Part shown: positions 11,503 to 20,742 of the stretch, piece after piece
Layout of the letters: each line of letters begins with the position of its first letter
How positions within the stretch are numbered: the first letter of the stretch is position 1
Assembly (NCBI GenBank): GCA_963780825.1
Contig: CAWADL010000014.1
Location: forward strand, 434,001-498,000
Direction: 5' to 3'
Length of the DNA: 64,000 bases
Origin: Roseiarcus sp963780825
GTDB lineage: Bacteria; Pseudomonadota; Alphaproteobacteria; Rhizobiales; Beijerinckiaceae
Position numbers and translations under genes: made by a program
Notes under the pieces: model-generated
What the model was told of the DNA's origin: nothing
The model's input: only the letters and a program-made list of their open reading frames with translations
The model's database searches: none

Positions 11503-11903
11503 GCGGGGGTCACCAGCGGTTTGCCTTTTTCGACGACGTAGACCGCGAGCAAAATCGCAGGTTTGTCACCAACCTTGCCCGAATGCGGCGCTCCAGTTGG
11601 AACCTGAAACCCTTGGCCAGCGGCATAGGGCTTCGAGCCGACGCCCTCGACGTCGAGTTCGATAGCGCCTTCGATCACATAGCTGGTCTCGATGCCGAAA
11701 TGGGTGTGGCGCGGGATGACGGCGCCCGCCGGCGCCTCCAACCGGGCTTCGATCGTCTCGTAACCGGGGGCGGGACCATCTGTGCGGTTGAGCAGCGTGC
11801 GTTTCATCGCCGGCGCCTGCGTGGATTGCGCATCCGCCGCTACGGCGCTGAAGCCGGTAACCGCGCAGAGCGCGCATCCCATGAGGCCACGTCGTGTCAG
11901 CAT
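11499..11903 (-). CDS. Secreted cupin-domain protein
   Basis: Small cupin of about 134 residues. The start at 11903 is set by a GGGAGG box six bases upstream. The N terminus M-L-T-R-R-G-L-M-G followed by a hydrophobic stretch to A-D-A-Q resembles a Tat or Sec signal, so the protein is probably periplasmic. The cupin core contains the P-R-H-T-H metal-binding motif and the P-x-G-A-P-H-S-G second motif. It overlaps the downstream methyltransferase start by four bases. Function cannot be fixed from sequence; small secreted cupins of this type are often of unknown substrate. Confidence 0.8.
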   Translation of the reverse strand: MLTRRGLMGCALCAVTGFSAVAADAQSTQAPAMKRTLLNRTDGPAPGYETIEARLEAPAGAVIPRHTHFGIETSYVIEGAIELDVEGVGSKPYAAGQGFQVPTGAPHSGKVGDKPAILLAVYVVEKGKPLVTPA

Positions 11904-12099
11904 GGCGATCCTCCCTTGCGTAGTCTGCGAGAGCAGCACGGAGAGCAAACAGAAGTCAAGCATTCGCGATGTGACCGTCTATCTGCGATGTGTCGGTCCC
12001 GCGACAGGCGCGCGCGGATGCCCCCCTCCGATTCGCTGAATTGACGTCGAGCGGGCGAGCAGGCAGCGTCGGCGCCAGGGTCTGGCGGCAACGGAATCA

Positions 12100-14074
12100 A
12101 TGACGCATACGACGCAATATCGCGCGGATATCGATGGACTGAGAGCGGTGGCTGTGCTCGCGGTCATCGTGTTTCACTATTGGGGCTTTCCCTTTCCGTC
12201 AGGATATTTGGGGGTCGACGTATTCTTCGTCATATCCGGCTACGTCATTACAGCCTATTTGTTCGCGGCGGAAAAGGTTACCTGGGCCGATTTCCTGCTG
12301 ACGTTCTATGTTCGCCGCATTAAGCGTCTGATGCCGGCGCTCCTCACTTGTGTCGTGATATCGTCGATCCTGTTTGCGCTTGTGACGACACATGCGCCTA
12401 AGGAGGCGTACGTGTCCGGCGCTTGGTCGTTGGTTGGCTTCTCAAACGTTTATTTGCTGAGCGAAAGTCGGAACTACTTCGCGCTCGACACCGAACTCAT
12501 TCCCTTCACGCATACATGGTCGCTTGGGGTCGAGGAACAATTCTACCTTGTTTATCCCGCATTGGTCGCATGCGTTGGATATTCATGGAGATCGCGTCGG
12601 CAAACGATAGGTAGAGCCACCGCGATCCTATCTGTCCTAAGCGCGGTTTCCTTTTGCTTCTACGTTTTGCTGCAAATTCGAAGCCCCATCGCCGCCTTCT
12701 ATCTCATGCCAACGCGCTTCTGGGAGTTGGGCGCCGGTGGCCTGACGTATTTCGCGACCATCAGTCGAGGAGCGTTCAATACCCGCTGGGTCGCGAATGT
12801 TTGTATGATAGGACTTCTTGGTGTTTTCGTAGCGCCGTCCGATTGGACGGTCTTGACTTTGCCTCTTTGCGTGGCGCTGACAGCGTTGCTGATTTTCGCG
12901 AACGGCGGCGCGGCCTCCATAGCTCGCGAGGCGCTTTCCCTACGCCCGGTTGTCGGCCTGGGGCGCATTTCCTATTCGCTTTACCTTTGGCACTGGACGA
13001 CGCTGATCATCGGAAAATGGACACTCGGAGACAGTCCGACGTTGTCGCCGATTCTGCTTGCTCTTGCTGCGCTGTTTGCTATCGGCTCCTATATTTTCAT
13101 CGAAGCCCCATTGCGACGTGCGAATTGGATGGGCGGGAAGTTGCGAACGCTGGCGGTCGGCGTGTTTGTGTCGTACCTCGCCTTCTTGTTTGTCGACCGG
13201 GCGATACCAACCTTCGCCGAGCACCACGACGTCAACCTACCCTCGCTTGTTGGGGTTCCGCCGCCGGCGGCTTGGCGGCCGAACCCTTGCAACGGCCACG
13301 AGGCGGTGTCGAAGCTACCTGACCCCCTGACCTCTTGCCTCGGGGCCGATCGAAGTCTCGGCAAAGCCGCACGTTCTCTATCTGTTGGGCGACTCGCACG
13401 CCGCGCAGCTGTTCGAGATGACAAAGCTGGCGACGGCGGACCTGCCTTTCACCCCCCGGTTCATCAATCTGGAGGACGTGAACGAGTTCGTTGTTGGCCT
13501 AACCCGAGGCGCGCGTCGGTCGAAACTCCTGAACTACGTTCTCGACAACGGGAAACGCGGCGACGTGGTCGCGATAGCTTTCTATCGGGGACATCTGAAT
13601 CCCCTGAGGGACCGGCATGTGCCGCTCGACGAGAGCGTTTCGATTGGCGCGTACGGCGCCAATTTTGTCGCGGCGATGGGCCCGTACATCGACAAAATGG
13701 TCGAGAACGGAATGCAGGTGGTCCTGGTCGCGGATACCCCGCAAATGCGCGCGAATGCCCCGAGTTCGAGCTGCGCGCTCCAAATAAAGCTGTTTGGTTC
13801 GAGCATATGCCGGGTGAGCAAAGCGCAGGATTTGCAAACCCGGCGGCGCCAAGAGCTAGCGTTCGAAGCGCTAGAAAGGAGGGATCCGGAATCGGTCTTC
13901 ATATGGGATCCGATCGACGAGATTTACGGCCCCTCGGAACAGTTCGACGTGCTCGATGATCGGGGACGCTACAACATGTTGGACTGGAACCACCTCACCG
14001 AGGAGCGGGCGGAAGCACTGGCGCCGAGTTTTCGAGCCTTCCTCGTCAAGCACGGTGCATCGGCCGGCCTTTAG
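12100..14074 (+). CDS. Acyltransferase-3 / SGNH-domain O-acetyltransferase (OafA-like, one frameshift)
   Basis: Membrane acyltransferase of the OafA/YrhL type, expected to O-acetylate a cell-surface polysaccharide or lipopolysaccharide. The N-terminal half starts R-A-D-I-D-G-L-R-A-V-A-V, the family signature, followed by G-V-D-V-F-F-V-I-S-G-Y and about ten membrane segments, including W-S-L-G-V-E-E-Q-F. The C-terminal half is a periplasmic SGNH domain with G-D-S-H near 13386 and D-W-N-H near 13981 as catalytic blocks. A shift between about 13340 and 13365 separates the halves; the span is 3n+1, so one inserted base restores a protein of about 657 residues, a normal length for the fused family. 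Confidence 0.9.
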
Positions 14075-14075
14075 G

Positions 14076-14137
14076 CGGAGCGTCGGCGTCCACGCCGACG
14101 TAGCCGCAGCCTCGTCGGCGTAGACGCCGACGCTCCG
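14076..14137. repeat. Palindromic repeat, family B copy 2
   Basis: Arms of 25 bases at 14076-14100 and 14113-14137, nearly perfectly complementary, around a 12-base spacer. It begins one base after the stop of the acyltransferase gene. Copies B1 and B2 flank the 3.4-kb cupin/methyltransferase/acyltransferase segment. Confidence 0.92.
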
Positions 14138-14166
14138 ATTTCCTCTTGCATTCATGCTGCAACACA

Positions 14167-14184
14167 CATAAACATATCTTTATG
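14167..14184. promoter_or_regulatory. Palindromic operator across the ArsR-methyltransferase start codon
   Basis: CATAAACATATCTTTATG is an 18-bp palindrome with mismatches at only one symmetric pair of positions. It stands in an AT-rich patch and includes the ATG at 14182. ArsR-family regulators of methionine and S-adenosylhomocysteine recycling (SahR type) are reported to bind AT-rich palindromes of this general form. Autoregulation of this gene and metF is the inference. No Shine-Dalgarno sequence fits between the site and the ATG, so leaderless translation is possible. Confidence 0.6.
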
Positions 14185-15196
14185 TCTGATTTTGCGCTTC
14201 ACCAACCCCTCGCCTTCGGCGCCCTGCTCGACGCGCTTGAGGCGGCTGCGGAGGTGACGCGATTGCGGCTGTTGGGGCTTCTCTGCGAGGCCGAACTGAC
14301 GGTCAGCGAACTGGTCGGCATCCTAGGCCAGTCGCAGCCGCGTATCTCCCGCCATCTGAAACTTCTCGTCGATGCGGGCCTTGCCGAGCGGCAGCGCGAG
14401 GGCGCCTGGGCCTTTTTCCGGCTCGCCGAACCCGGCGGGGCCCTGGCGCGCGACCTCATCGCCCGCGTCGCCCCAGATGATCCGCAGTTGCGCGCCGACC
14501 GAGCGCGCCTGGAGGTCGCCCGCGAGGCGCGGCGTAAACAAGCCGCGGCGTATTTCGCCGCGCAAGCCGGCGAGTGGGATCGCATCCGCGCCATGCATGC
14601 GCCGGACGCGCAGGTCGAGGCCGCCATCCTCGACATGCTCGGCGATCATCCCGTCCAAGCGCTGCTTGATCTTGGCGCCGGCACCGGGCGCACGCTGGAG
14701 CTGCTCGCGCCGCTCGCCCGTCGAGCTGTCGGCGTCGACCTGAGCCCGGCGATGCTCGAATCTCGCCCGCGCCCGCATCGAGCAGCGCGGGCTTCGCAAT
14801 GTGCAGTTGCGGCAGGGCGACATTTACGCGCCGCCGGCGGAGCGCGGCGCTTACGACCTCGTCGTCATTCATCAAGTGCTGCACTTCCTCGACGATCCCG
14901 GACGCGCGCTCGCCGAGGCGGCGCACATGCTGAGACCCGGAGGGCGGCTCATCGTCGTCGATTTCGCCGCCCACGCGGAGGAGGCCCTTCGCGAGAATTT
15001 CGCGCATCGACGGTTCGGATTCGCCAACGAGGAAATCGCTGCGCTCTTGAAAGAAGCCGGGCTTGAAGGCGTGGAAACCCGCCTCATTGCGCCCGACGCC
15101 AACGAGGCCGGAAAGTTGACCGTGGCGATCTGGTTGGCGCGCGATCCCCGAATCGTTTCCGACGATCTTCGCCAAAACTCGCGGGAGTTTGCTTGA
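14182..15196 (+). CDS. ArsR-type regulator fused to a SAM methyltransferase (one frameshift)
   Basis: The N-terminal winged helix (residues about 10-95, with V-S-E-L-V-G-I-L-G-Q-S-Q-P-R-I-S-R-H-L as recognition helix) is joined to a methyltransferase domain with L-D-L-G-A-G-T-G-R-T-L. Such fusions stand next to metF in many alphaproteobacteria, and the SAM-binding half is thought to sense SAM or SAH. An extra base near 14758 splits the gene; the +1 frame continues with N-L-A-R-A-R-I-E-Q-R-G-L and ends at 15196. Start 14182 is chosen because homology begins M-S-D-F-A-L; an upstream ATG at 14146 is open. The stop overlaps the metF start by one base (TGATG). Confidence 0.88.
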
Positions 15197-16122
15197 TGTT
15201 GCACGTGCCGCGTCCGAGCCGCTCTGGTTCGCCGATCAAAGCCTCGTTCGAATTCTTCCCGCCGAAGACCGAAGAAATGGAGGCGGCGCTATGGGAGGCG
15301 ATCAAGCGCCTGGCGCCGCTCGAACCGGATTTCGTTTCCGTCACCTATGGCGCCGGCGGATCGACCCGAGCGCGTACGCACACGACGGTCGAACGCATCG
15401 CCAAGGAGACCTACCTGAAGCCCGCGGCGCACTTGACCTGCGTCGGCGCTTCGAAAGGCGAGATCGACGAAGTCATCCGCGCCTATTGGGATGCGGGCGT
15501 GCGCCACATCGTCGCCCTGCGCGGCGATTCGCCGGGCGGCGTCGACGCTCCTTACACCGCTCATCCCGATGGCTATCAACGCACCGAGGATCTGGTGGCG
15601 GCCATCAAACGGATTGGCGAATTCGAGGTTTCCGTCTCCGCCTATCCGGAAAAACATCCGCATAGCCCGACGCTGTTGCACGACGTCGAAGCGCTGAAAC
15701 GCAAGGTCGACGCCGGAGCGGATCGGGCGATCGGCCAGTTCTGCTTCGATAATTCGCTATTTCTGCGCTATCTCGACGTGGCGGCGGCGGCCGGGATTGA
15801 AATCCCGATCGTGCCCGGCATCGTGCCGGTGCAAAATTTCAAGCAGACGGCCGGGTTTGCCAAGCGCGCCGGCGCCACCGTGCCGAGCTGGTTGGCCGAT
15901 CAATTCGAGGGGTTGGACGACGACTTGGCGACGCGAAGACTGGTGGCCGCGGCGGTGTGCGCGGAACAGGTGATCGACCTGATCGACCGCGGCATCTCGC
16001 AGTTCCACTTCTACACCATGAACCGCGCCGATCTCGTCTACGCGATCTGCCATCTCATCGGCATGCGCGCCCGACGCGAGGCGATCGAGCTTCCCTCGAT
16101 GGTGGCGCGCGGCTCCTGGTGA
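15196..16122 (+). CDS. metF: 5,10-methylenetetrahydrofolate reductase MetF
   Basis: FAD-dependent reductase that makes 5-methyl-THF for methionine synthesis. About 308 residues in one intact frame. The N-terminal S-F-E-F-F-P-P-K motif, the D-F-V-S-V-T-Y-G-A-G-G-S segment, R-G-D near 15520 and the C-terminal F-H-F-Y-T-M-N-R are the family hallmarks. The ATG at 15196 overlaps the previous stop by one base, so translation is coupled to the ArsR-methyltransferase regulator. Its probable operator is the palindrome at 14167-14184. The next gene (iolC type) converges, with only six bases between the stops. Confidence 0.96.
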   Translation: MLHVPRPSRSGSPIKASFEFFPPKTEEMEAALWEAIKRLAPLEPDFVSVTYGAGGSTRARTHTTVERIAKETYLKPAAHLTCVGASKGEIDEVIRAYWDAGVRHIVALRGDSPGGVDAPYTAHPDGYQRTEDLVAAIKRIGEFEVSVSAYPEKHPHSPTLLHDVEALKRKVDAGADRAIGQFCFDNSLFLRYLDVAAAAGIEIPIVPGIVPVQNFKQTAGFAKRAGATVPSWLADQFEGLDDDLATRRLVAAAVCAEQVIDLIDRGISQFHFYTMNRADLVYAICHLIGMRARREAIELPSMVARGSW

Positions 16123-16128
16123 GAGGAG

Positions 16129-18037
16129 TCAGCGCCCAGCGGTCTGCCAGTGTTCGCAGAGCCTGGCGAAGGAGTCCGCCATGGCGCGACACCGCTTCCT
16201 CGTCGCTCGCCTTTCCTGCGAACCAGCGCAGCGCGGGCTCGACGAAAATCGTGCGGCCGACTGCGAAGCCTTTGACGCGGCGCGATGCGCGCGCATCGCG
16301 GAACGCGGCCGCAAGATCCTCCTCCGGCGCCTCCAGCCCGAGCACCATGACGCCGCGGCACAGCGGATCGCCGGCTTCGATCGCCGCGTCGATCTCGGCC
16401 CAGGCGGCGGGCGATTGGCCTTCGAGCTTCCACCAATCCGGCTTGATCCCGATTGCATAAAGCCGCGCTAGGACGTCAGCGACCGTGCGATCGCCCACTG
16501 CGCCCGTGCTTGCTGGCGATGATCTCGATCAGCAGTTCGCGACCGATGCGGCGCGCGGCGTCGTAAAGGCGCAGCAGTTCGCGCTCCTGCCGCGCCTTCA
16601 GCTCGGCGGGATCGTCGGGATGGTAGAAGCACAGGCATTTGATGGTGTGGCTCAGCGGCCATTCGACGAGCTTGGCGCCGAGCGAGCCGCCGAACTCGAA
16701 ATCGAGCGGACGCGAGCCCGGCTCCTCGACCGGCCGGCCGATCCAGAAGCCGAGCTCGTCGGCGCGGAACAGCGCCTCGCGGCCGTATTTGCCGTCGAGC
16801 AGCATGCCAAAGCCCGGCCGGCCGTTCGCGACGCGCGCCGCCGCCTCGACCGCCAGCAGCTTGAAGGCGCCGATCCGTTCGCGCGGCGCGCCGGCGTCGT
16901 CGGCGATCTTTTCGAGCTGCGCGCGATGGTCGATGGCGAGCGCCATGATCCGATCCGGCCTGCGCGCGCCGCGTCGTCGCCCAATGGATGTGGTTGAGCG
17001 CCTCGTCGTGGCGCAGCGCGCGATGCGGCGAGCCCTGCTCGAGGAAGCGGCGCATTTCGGGCCAGGTCGGATATTCGGCCGAGCACAGCAGCCGCGACAC
17101 CGCGAAGGCGCCGCCGGCGTTGGCGTAGGCGCAGCAGGTCTCCAGCGGCTCGTCGCGCAGCCAGCCGCGCAGGAAGCCGGACATGAAGGCGTCGCCGGCG
17201 CCGAGCACGTTGTAGACCTCGACGGGAAAGCCCGGCCCTTTGACGCCGTCCTCGATGCGAGGCGGGAATCGCGCCGGGAAACACGACGCAGCCCATCGGC
17301 CCGCGCTTCATCACGATCGTCGCCGCGCTGCGCTCGCGGATCGCGCGCAGCGCGCGCGAGCGGATCGTCGACGCCGCCGGCGATCATCACCTCTTCTTCG
17401 GTGCCGACGATCAGGTCGCAGAGCGGCAGGATCGGGCTGCAGATGCTGCGGAGACGTGGTCCGACTTGATGTAGCGCTCCTCGCCCGCGCCGTGACCGGC
17501 GAGGCCCCAGAGGTTCGGGCGGTAGTCGATGTCGAAGGCGACCTTGCGCCCGTGCTTGCTTGGCGTAAGGGATCGCGAGGTGCTGCGCGGCGGCGGTGTT
17601 GGGTTTGGCGAAATGCGTGCCGGTGACGACGATCGCCTTGGCGCTGGCGATATAGGCCTCGTCGATGTCGCTCTCGTCGAGCGCGGAATCGGCGCAGTTC
17701 TCGCGATAGAAGATCAGCGGAAACGTCTTGTCGTCGCGGATGCCGAGCAGCACCAGCGCGGTGAGCCGCGCCGGATCGGTCTTGCACGCCCGTGCACGTC
17801 GACGCCCTCGCGCGCGCATTGCTCGCGGATGAAGCGGCCCATGTGCTCGTCGCCGACGCGGGTGATGAGGCCGCTCTTCAGGCCGAGCCGCGCCGTGCCG
17901 ATGGCGATGTTGGTCGGGCAGCCGCCGACCGCTTTGGAGAAGCTCGCCATGTCCTCGAGCCGGCCGCCGACCTGCGCGCCGTAGAGGTCGACCGAGGAGC
18001 GGCCGATGGTGATGACGTCGAGGAGCGGCTCGGACAC
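16129..18037 (-). CDS. iolC: IolC-type 5-dehydro-2-deoxygluconokinase with DUF2090 domain (many frameshifts)
   Basis: PfkB-type sugar kinase of inositol catabolism followed by a DUF2090 domain, a common alphaproteobacterial fusion. The GTG at 18037 begins V-S-E-P-L-L-D-V-I-T-I-G-R-S-S-V-D-L, then the kinase continues through N-C-A-D-S-A-L and G-T-E-E-E-V-M. The DUF2090 part includes A-L-A-I-D-H-R, R-P-L-D-F-E-F, H-T-I-K-C-L-C-F-Y-H-P-D-D-P and K-P-D-W-W-K-L-E. The last frame ends A-D-S-F-A-R-L-C-E-H-W-Q-T-A-G-R with a stop at 16129. The frame changes many times, about once per 100-200 bases, while every motif persists. That argues for assembly errors rather than decay, though decay cannot be ruled out. 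No other iol gene lies nearby. Confidence 0.8.
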
Positions 18038-18068
18038 TGCGTTTATCCTGCTTTCGCTGCGGTTCCGT

Positions 18069-18126
18069 AATTGCGAGAGAAGCGACGCGCTGAAGCGTGG
18101 ATTGCTTGGCTTCGCTCGCAATGACG
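18069..18126. repeat. Imperfect palindromic intergenic repeat, family D
   Basis: The right part, from 18098, contains the core ggcttcgctcgcaatgacg, and the left part from 18069 is an imperfect inverted copy (attgcgagagaagcg). Intergenic palindromes with the core attgcgagcgaagcgaagcaa are common in Bradyrhizobium and related genomes. It lies between the IolC-type gene and the SDR gene, both on the minus strand. Confidence 0.7.
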
Positions 18127-18135
18127 GGGCGGTGT

Positions 18136-18934
18136 TTAGGGCTCCAGCGGCGGGTCGCCGACGCCGACGACGTTCTGGTCGAAGTCGATGTTCGAGCCGG
18201 TCATCAGTCCGGACTCGTCGGAGGCGAGATAGACGCAGGCGCGCGCGACCTCTTTCGGGTCGATCAGCCGGCCGAACGGCCTCGACTTCGACCGCCTCTT
18301 CGAGCCAGCCGTCCTTCGCGCCGTGATAGGTCTTCATGATGCGGTCTTCGCCCGGCGTCGACATCTAGCCGATGTTGAGGCCGTTGACGCGGATGCGGTG
18401 CCTCACCAGAGCATGCGCGACGTTCTTGGTCAGGATCGCGAGCGCGCCCTTCGAGGCGCAATAGGCGGTGATGAACGGCTGGCCGCCATGCGCCGACATC
18501 GACTGGATGTTGACGATCGAGCCCCGCGATCTTCTCGCGCTTCATGATCGTGACCGCGCCCTGGATGAGGAAGAACGGCGCGCGGACGTTGACGTCGAAG
18601 ATTTCGTTGTAGCGCTCTTCGGTGGTGTCGAAGATGTTGCCGCGATCGGTGAGCGCCGCGGCGTTGACGAGCACGTCGATGCGGCTGAAAGCGCTTGTCG
18701 GCCTCCTCAATCACCTTGCGGCATTCAGCGACCTTGGCGAGATCGGCGCGCACGAAATAGGTCGGGCAACCGGCTGTCCGTGATCGAGCGTGCGACTCGC
18801 TCGCCATTGGCGGCGTTGCGCCCGCAGATGACCAGTCCGGCCGCGCCGGCGCTGGCGAACGCCCGCGCGATCGCCTCGCCGAGGCCCTGCGAGCCGCCGG
18901 TCACTACCGCATATTTGCCGCTCAGACTGCCCAT
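18136..18934 (-). CDS. Short-chain dehydrogenase/reductase (frameshifts and an in-frame TAG)
   Basis: Classical SDR of about 265 residues. The start gives M-G-S-L-S-G-K-Y-A-V-V-T-G-G-S-Q-G-L-G, the cofactor motif; N-A-A-A, the catalytic serine segment (SMSAHGG) and Y-C-A-S-K follow. The C terminus ends D-Q-N-V-V-G-V-G-D-P-P-L-E-P. At least three shifts occur, and at 18365-18367 a TAG stands where a Trp codon is expected (V-N-G-L-N-I-G-[W]-M-S-T-P-G-E). This is one base change, not an indel, so it may be a real nonsense mutation or a miscall. It sits upstream of the IolC-type gene on the same strand, suggesting a polyol or inositol dehydrogenase role. Confidence 0.75.
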
Positions 18935-19006
18935 CCGCGCGCCTCCCTATTTTGCGGCCTTGCCGCCCGCCGCGATGAAACAAAAATTCTATTCTTATGT
19001 CAAGAT

Positions 19007-19020
19007 GGAATATTCATTCT
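19007..19020 (-). promoter_or_regulatory. Possible IolR-like operator upstream of the SDR-iolC genes
   Basis: GGAATATTCATTCT fits GGAA-N6-TTCC, the motif I recall as proposed for rhizobial IolR, with one mismatch. It lies in an AT-rich patch 73 bases upstream of the SDR start. The match is short and the assignment rests mostly on the presence of an iolC-type gene downstream. Confidence 0.3.
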
Positions 19021-19031
19021 CTTGCGGGCGA

Positions 19032-19505
19032 TCAATACGGCGTCCCGTCCTTATGCGTGAAACGCCAGCCGCCCTCGAATCTGCGAGCCTCGATATCGTC
19101 ATCGGGATAGGTTGCGCCGTCGCCGGGAAGGCGGTCTCCGATTTCCAGATAGACGACGTCCTCTGCAGTCTCGTTGACCAGATGGTGCGCGTCGCCGGCG
19201 CCGCCCTTGAACCCTGCACACATGCCGGGCGCGAGCGCGCTGCGGCCAACGTCGGTTATCAGAGTCGGGCGCCCTTCGAGGATGTAGACGAATTCGTCCT
19301 GCTGCGTGTGAGCATGCCGCAACGCCGATTGCGCGCCAGGGGCAAGCCGCGTCAGATTGACTCCAAAACTGGCGAGGCCAAATACGTCGCCGAGGGGTCG
19401 CTTGTCCCGTCCACGCATGCGCGAGGCGAAAGGCTCCGGATAGTTGGAAAGTTTCGCGCGTGGTGGGACGTCGGCGGCGCGAATGACAGGGCGGGTTTCG
19501 GACAT
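19032..19505 (-). CDS. Cupin-domain protein
   Basis: Intact protein of 157 residues. The start at 19505 gives M-S-E-T-R-P-V-I-R. The cupin core shows G-A-Q-S-A-L-R-H-A-H-T-Q-Q-D-E-F-V-Y-I-L-E-G-R-P as motif 1 and G-D-A-H-H-L-V-N as motif 2, with likely metal-binding histidines. The fold matches the single-domain cupins often annotated as quercetin dioxygenase-like or sugar-phosphate isomerase-like, but no substrate can be named. It lies on the minus strand 78 bases after the glycosyltransferase gene and may be cotranscribed with it. Confidence 0.8.
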   Translation of the reverse strand: MSETRPVIRAADVPPRAKLSNYPEPFASRMRGRDKRPLGDVFGLASFGVNLTRLAPGAQSALRHAHTQQDEFVYILEGRPTLITDVGRSALAPGMCAGFKGGAGDAHHLVNETAEDVVYLEIGDRLPGDGATYPDDDIEARRFEGGWRFTHKDGTPY

Positions 19506-19582
19506 TTGGCGGACCTCGCGTTTGCAACGGATCTGCCATGTCCAACAGATGCAGTCGAGCGCTTGGCCCCGGGTCGAGGCTA

Positions 19583-20509
19583 TCAAAACCGCGCGACGCG
19601 CTCCGGCTTGCAGAGGCCAACAAAGGCCTCGGCGATCGCGATGAGATTGCCGGCGAGCCGCGCTCGGCGCGCAGGCGAAAGCGGCGCTTTTTGCGCGTTG
19701 GACGCGATATCGGTCAGCACGCGCATCGCAAACAGGCGCGGCGACATCGTTCGCTTCACCAGGAGATGCAGTGGATTCGCGATCTGGGCATAGCCGAGCT
19801 TGCGATCGGACATCCGCGCCGAGGCGACGCCGAGATGGACGCCAAGCGCGGCGCCGAGCTTTATCAACCGGCCGCCCCGGCGCTCGACGGCCGCGCCGAA
19901 ATCGCGGTCCTCCAACCAACCATAGTGCACCAGCCGCTCGTCGAAGCGCAGGGCGCCAACCGCGGAACAGCGGAACGCCATATTGCAGCCGTAGGGGGAG
20001 ATATTCTCCTCCGTCCAATCGTTGTCATCAGGGCGGGCAGGCGCCAAAAGTCCGAAGGCGTCCTCAGCGCATAGATTTTGGCCGCAAACGCCATTGGCGA
20101 TTACATGCCCGGTAATGCAGGCGACTTCCGGTCGCGCCTCAAATGCAGCGACCGCCCGCGCGAGCCATTCCCGTTGTGGGAAAAAGTCATCGTCAAAGAA
20201 GACGACGAATTCGCATTGTTCAGGCAGTCGGTCGAGGATGGCGTTGCGCTGGACCGTGAGGCCGGGTGAACTGGCGATGACGGCGAGATCGGGCGCCGCG
20301 TTGAGACCCTCGACGTCAGCCGCGTCGACGCAAGCGACGAGAATTTTCGCCGGGCGCAAGCTCTGCAGACGCAGCTGTTCGACGACCAGACGCACATATT
20401 CGGGTCGGCCGCGAGTGGCGATTCCGACCGCTACGCGCGGGTCGAGAATGTCTGGGCGCCGCGCATGCGCCGGGAATATCGGGCGCGCGGCAAGGCTCGC
20501 CGTGGGCAC
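19583..20509 (-). CDS. Family 2-type glycosyltransferase
   Basis: Intact protein of 308 residues from a GTG start. A nucleotide-sugar-binding N terminus (V-A-V-G-I-A-T-R-G-R-P-E-Y) is followed by V-V-F-F-D-D-D-F-F-P, the acidic metal-binding motif, and W-L-E-D-R-D-F-G near the catalytic region, all typical of GT-A fold enzymes. It has no clear membrane segment, so it probably acts at the cytoplasmic face on an envelope or exopolysaccharide glycan. No other polysaccharide genes are adjacent, so its product is unknown. Confidence 0.85.
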   Translation of the reverse strand: MPTASLAARPIFPAHARRPDILDPRVAVGIATRGRPEYVRLVVEQLRLQSLRPAKILVACVDAADVEGLNAAPDLAVIASSPGLTVQRNAILDRLPEQCEFVVFFDDDFFPQREWLARAVAAFEARPEVACITGHVIANGVCGQNLCAEDAFGLLAPARPDDNDWTEENISPYGCNMAFRCSAVGALRFDERLVHYGWLEDRDFGAAVERRGGRLIKLGAALGVHLGVASARMSDRKLGYAQIANPLHLLVKRTMSPRLFAMRVLTDIASNAQKAPLSPARRARLAGNLIAIAEAFVGLCKPERVARF

Positions 20510-20742
20510 GGCTTCAAACCCCCAAGAAAAATCTCGCGAGACGGTACATGAGCCTGCGTGAAGACTTCGTTGCCTAATACCAGACCGTCCGCTTTGCCGA
20601 CTTAGTCGATTTCCAGCTTTCCATTTCGTTAGGGAAGGCGGCGATAACCGCGCCGAGCTTGAGCCCCAATTTAGTCGTCTGTTGCGCTGCGTTCAGGGGA
20701 CGCGTATTGGTTCCTATATTCCCGCCCAATCCCAGCGGGTCG

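Noticed and set aside
13871..14167. Minus-strand frame over repeat B2
   Set aside because: Composition follows the palindrome and the antisense of the SGNH domain; no start signal or homology visible.
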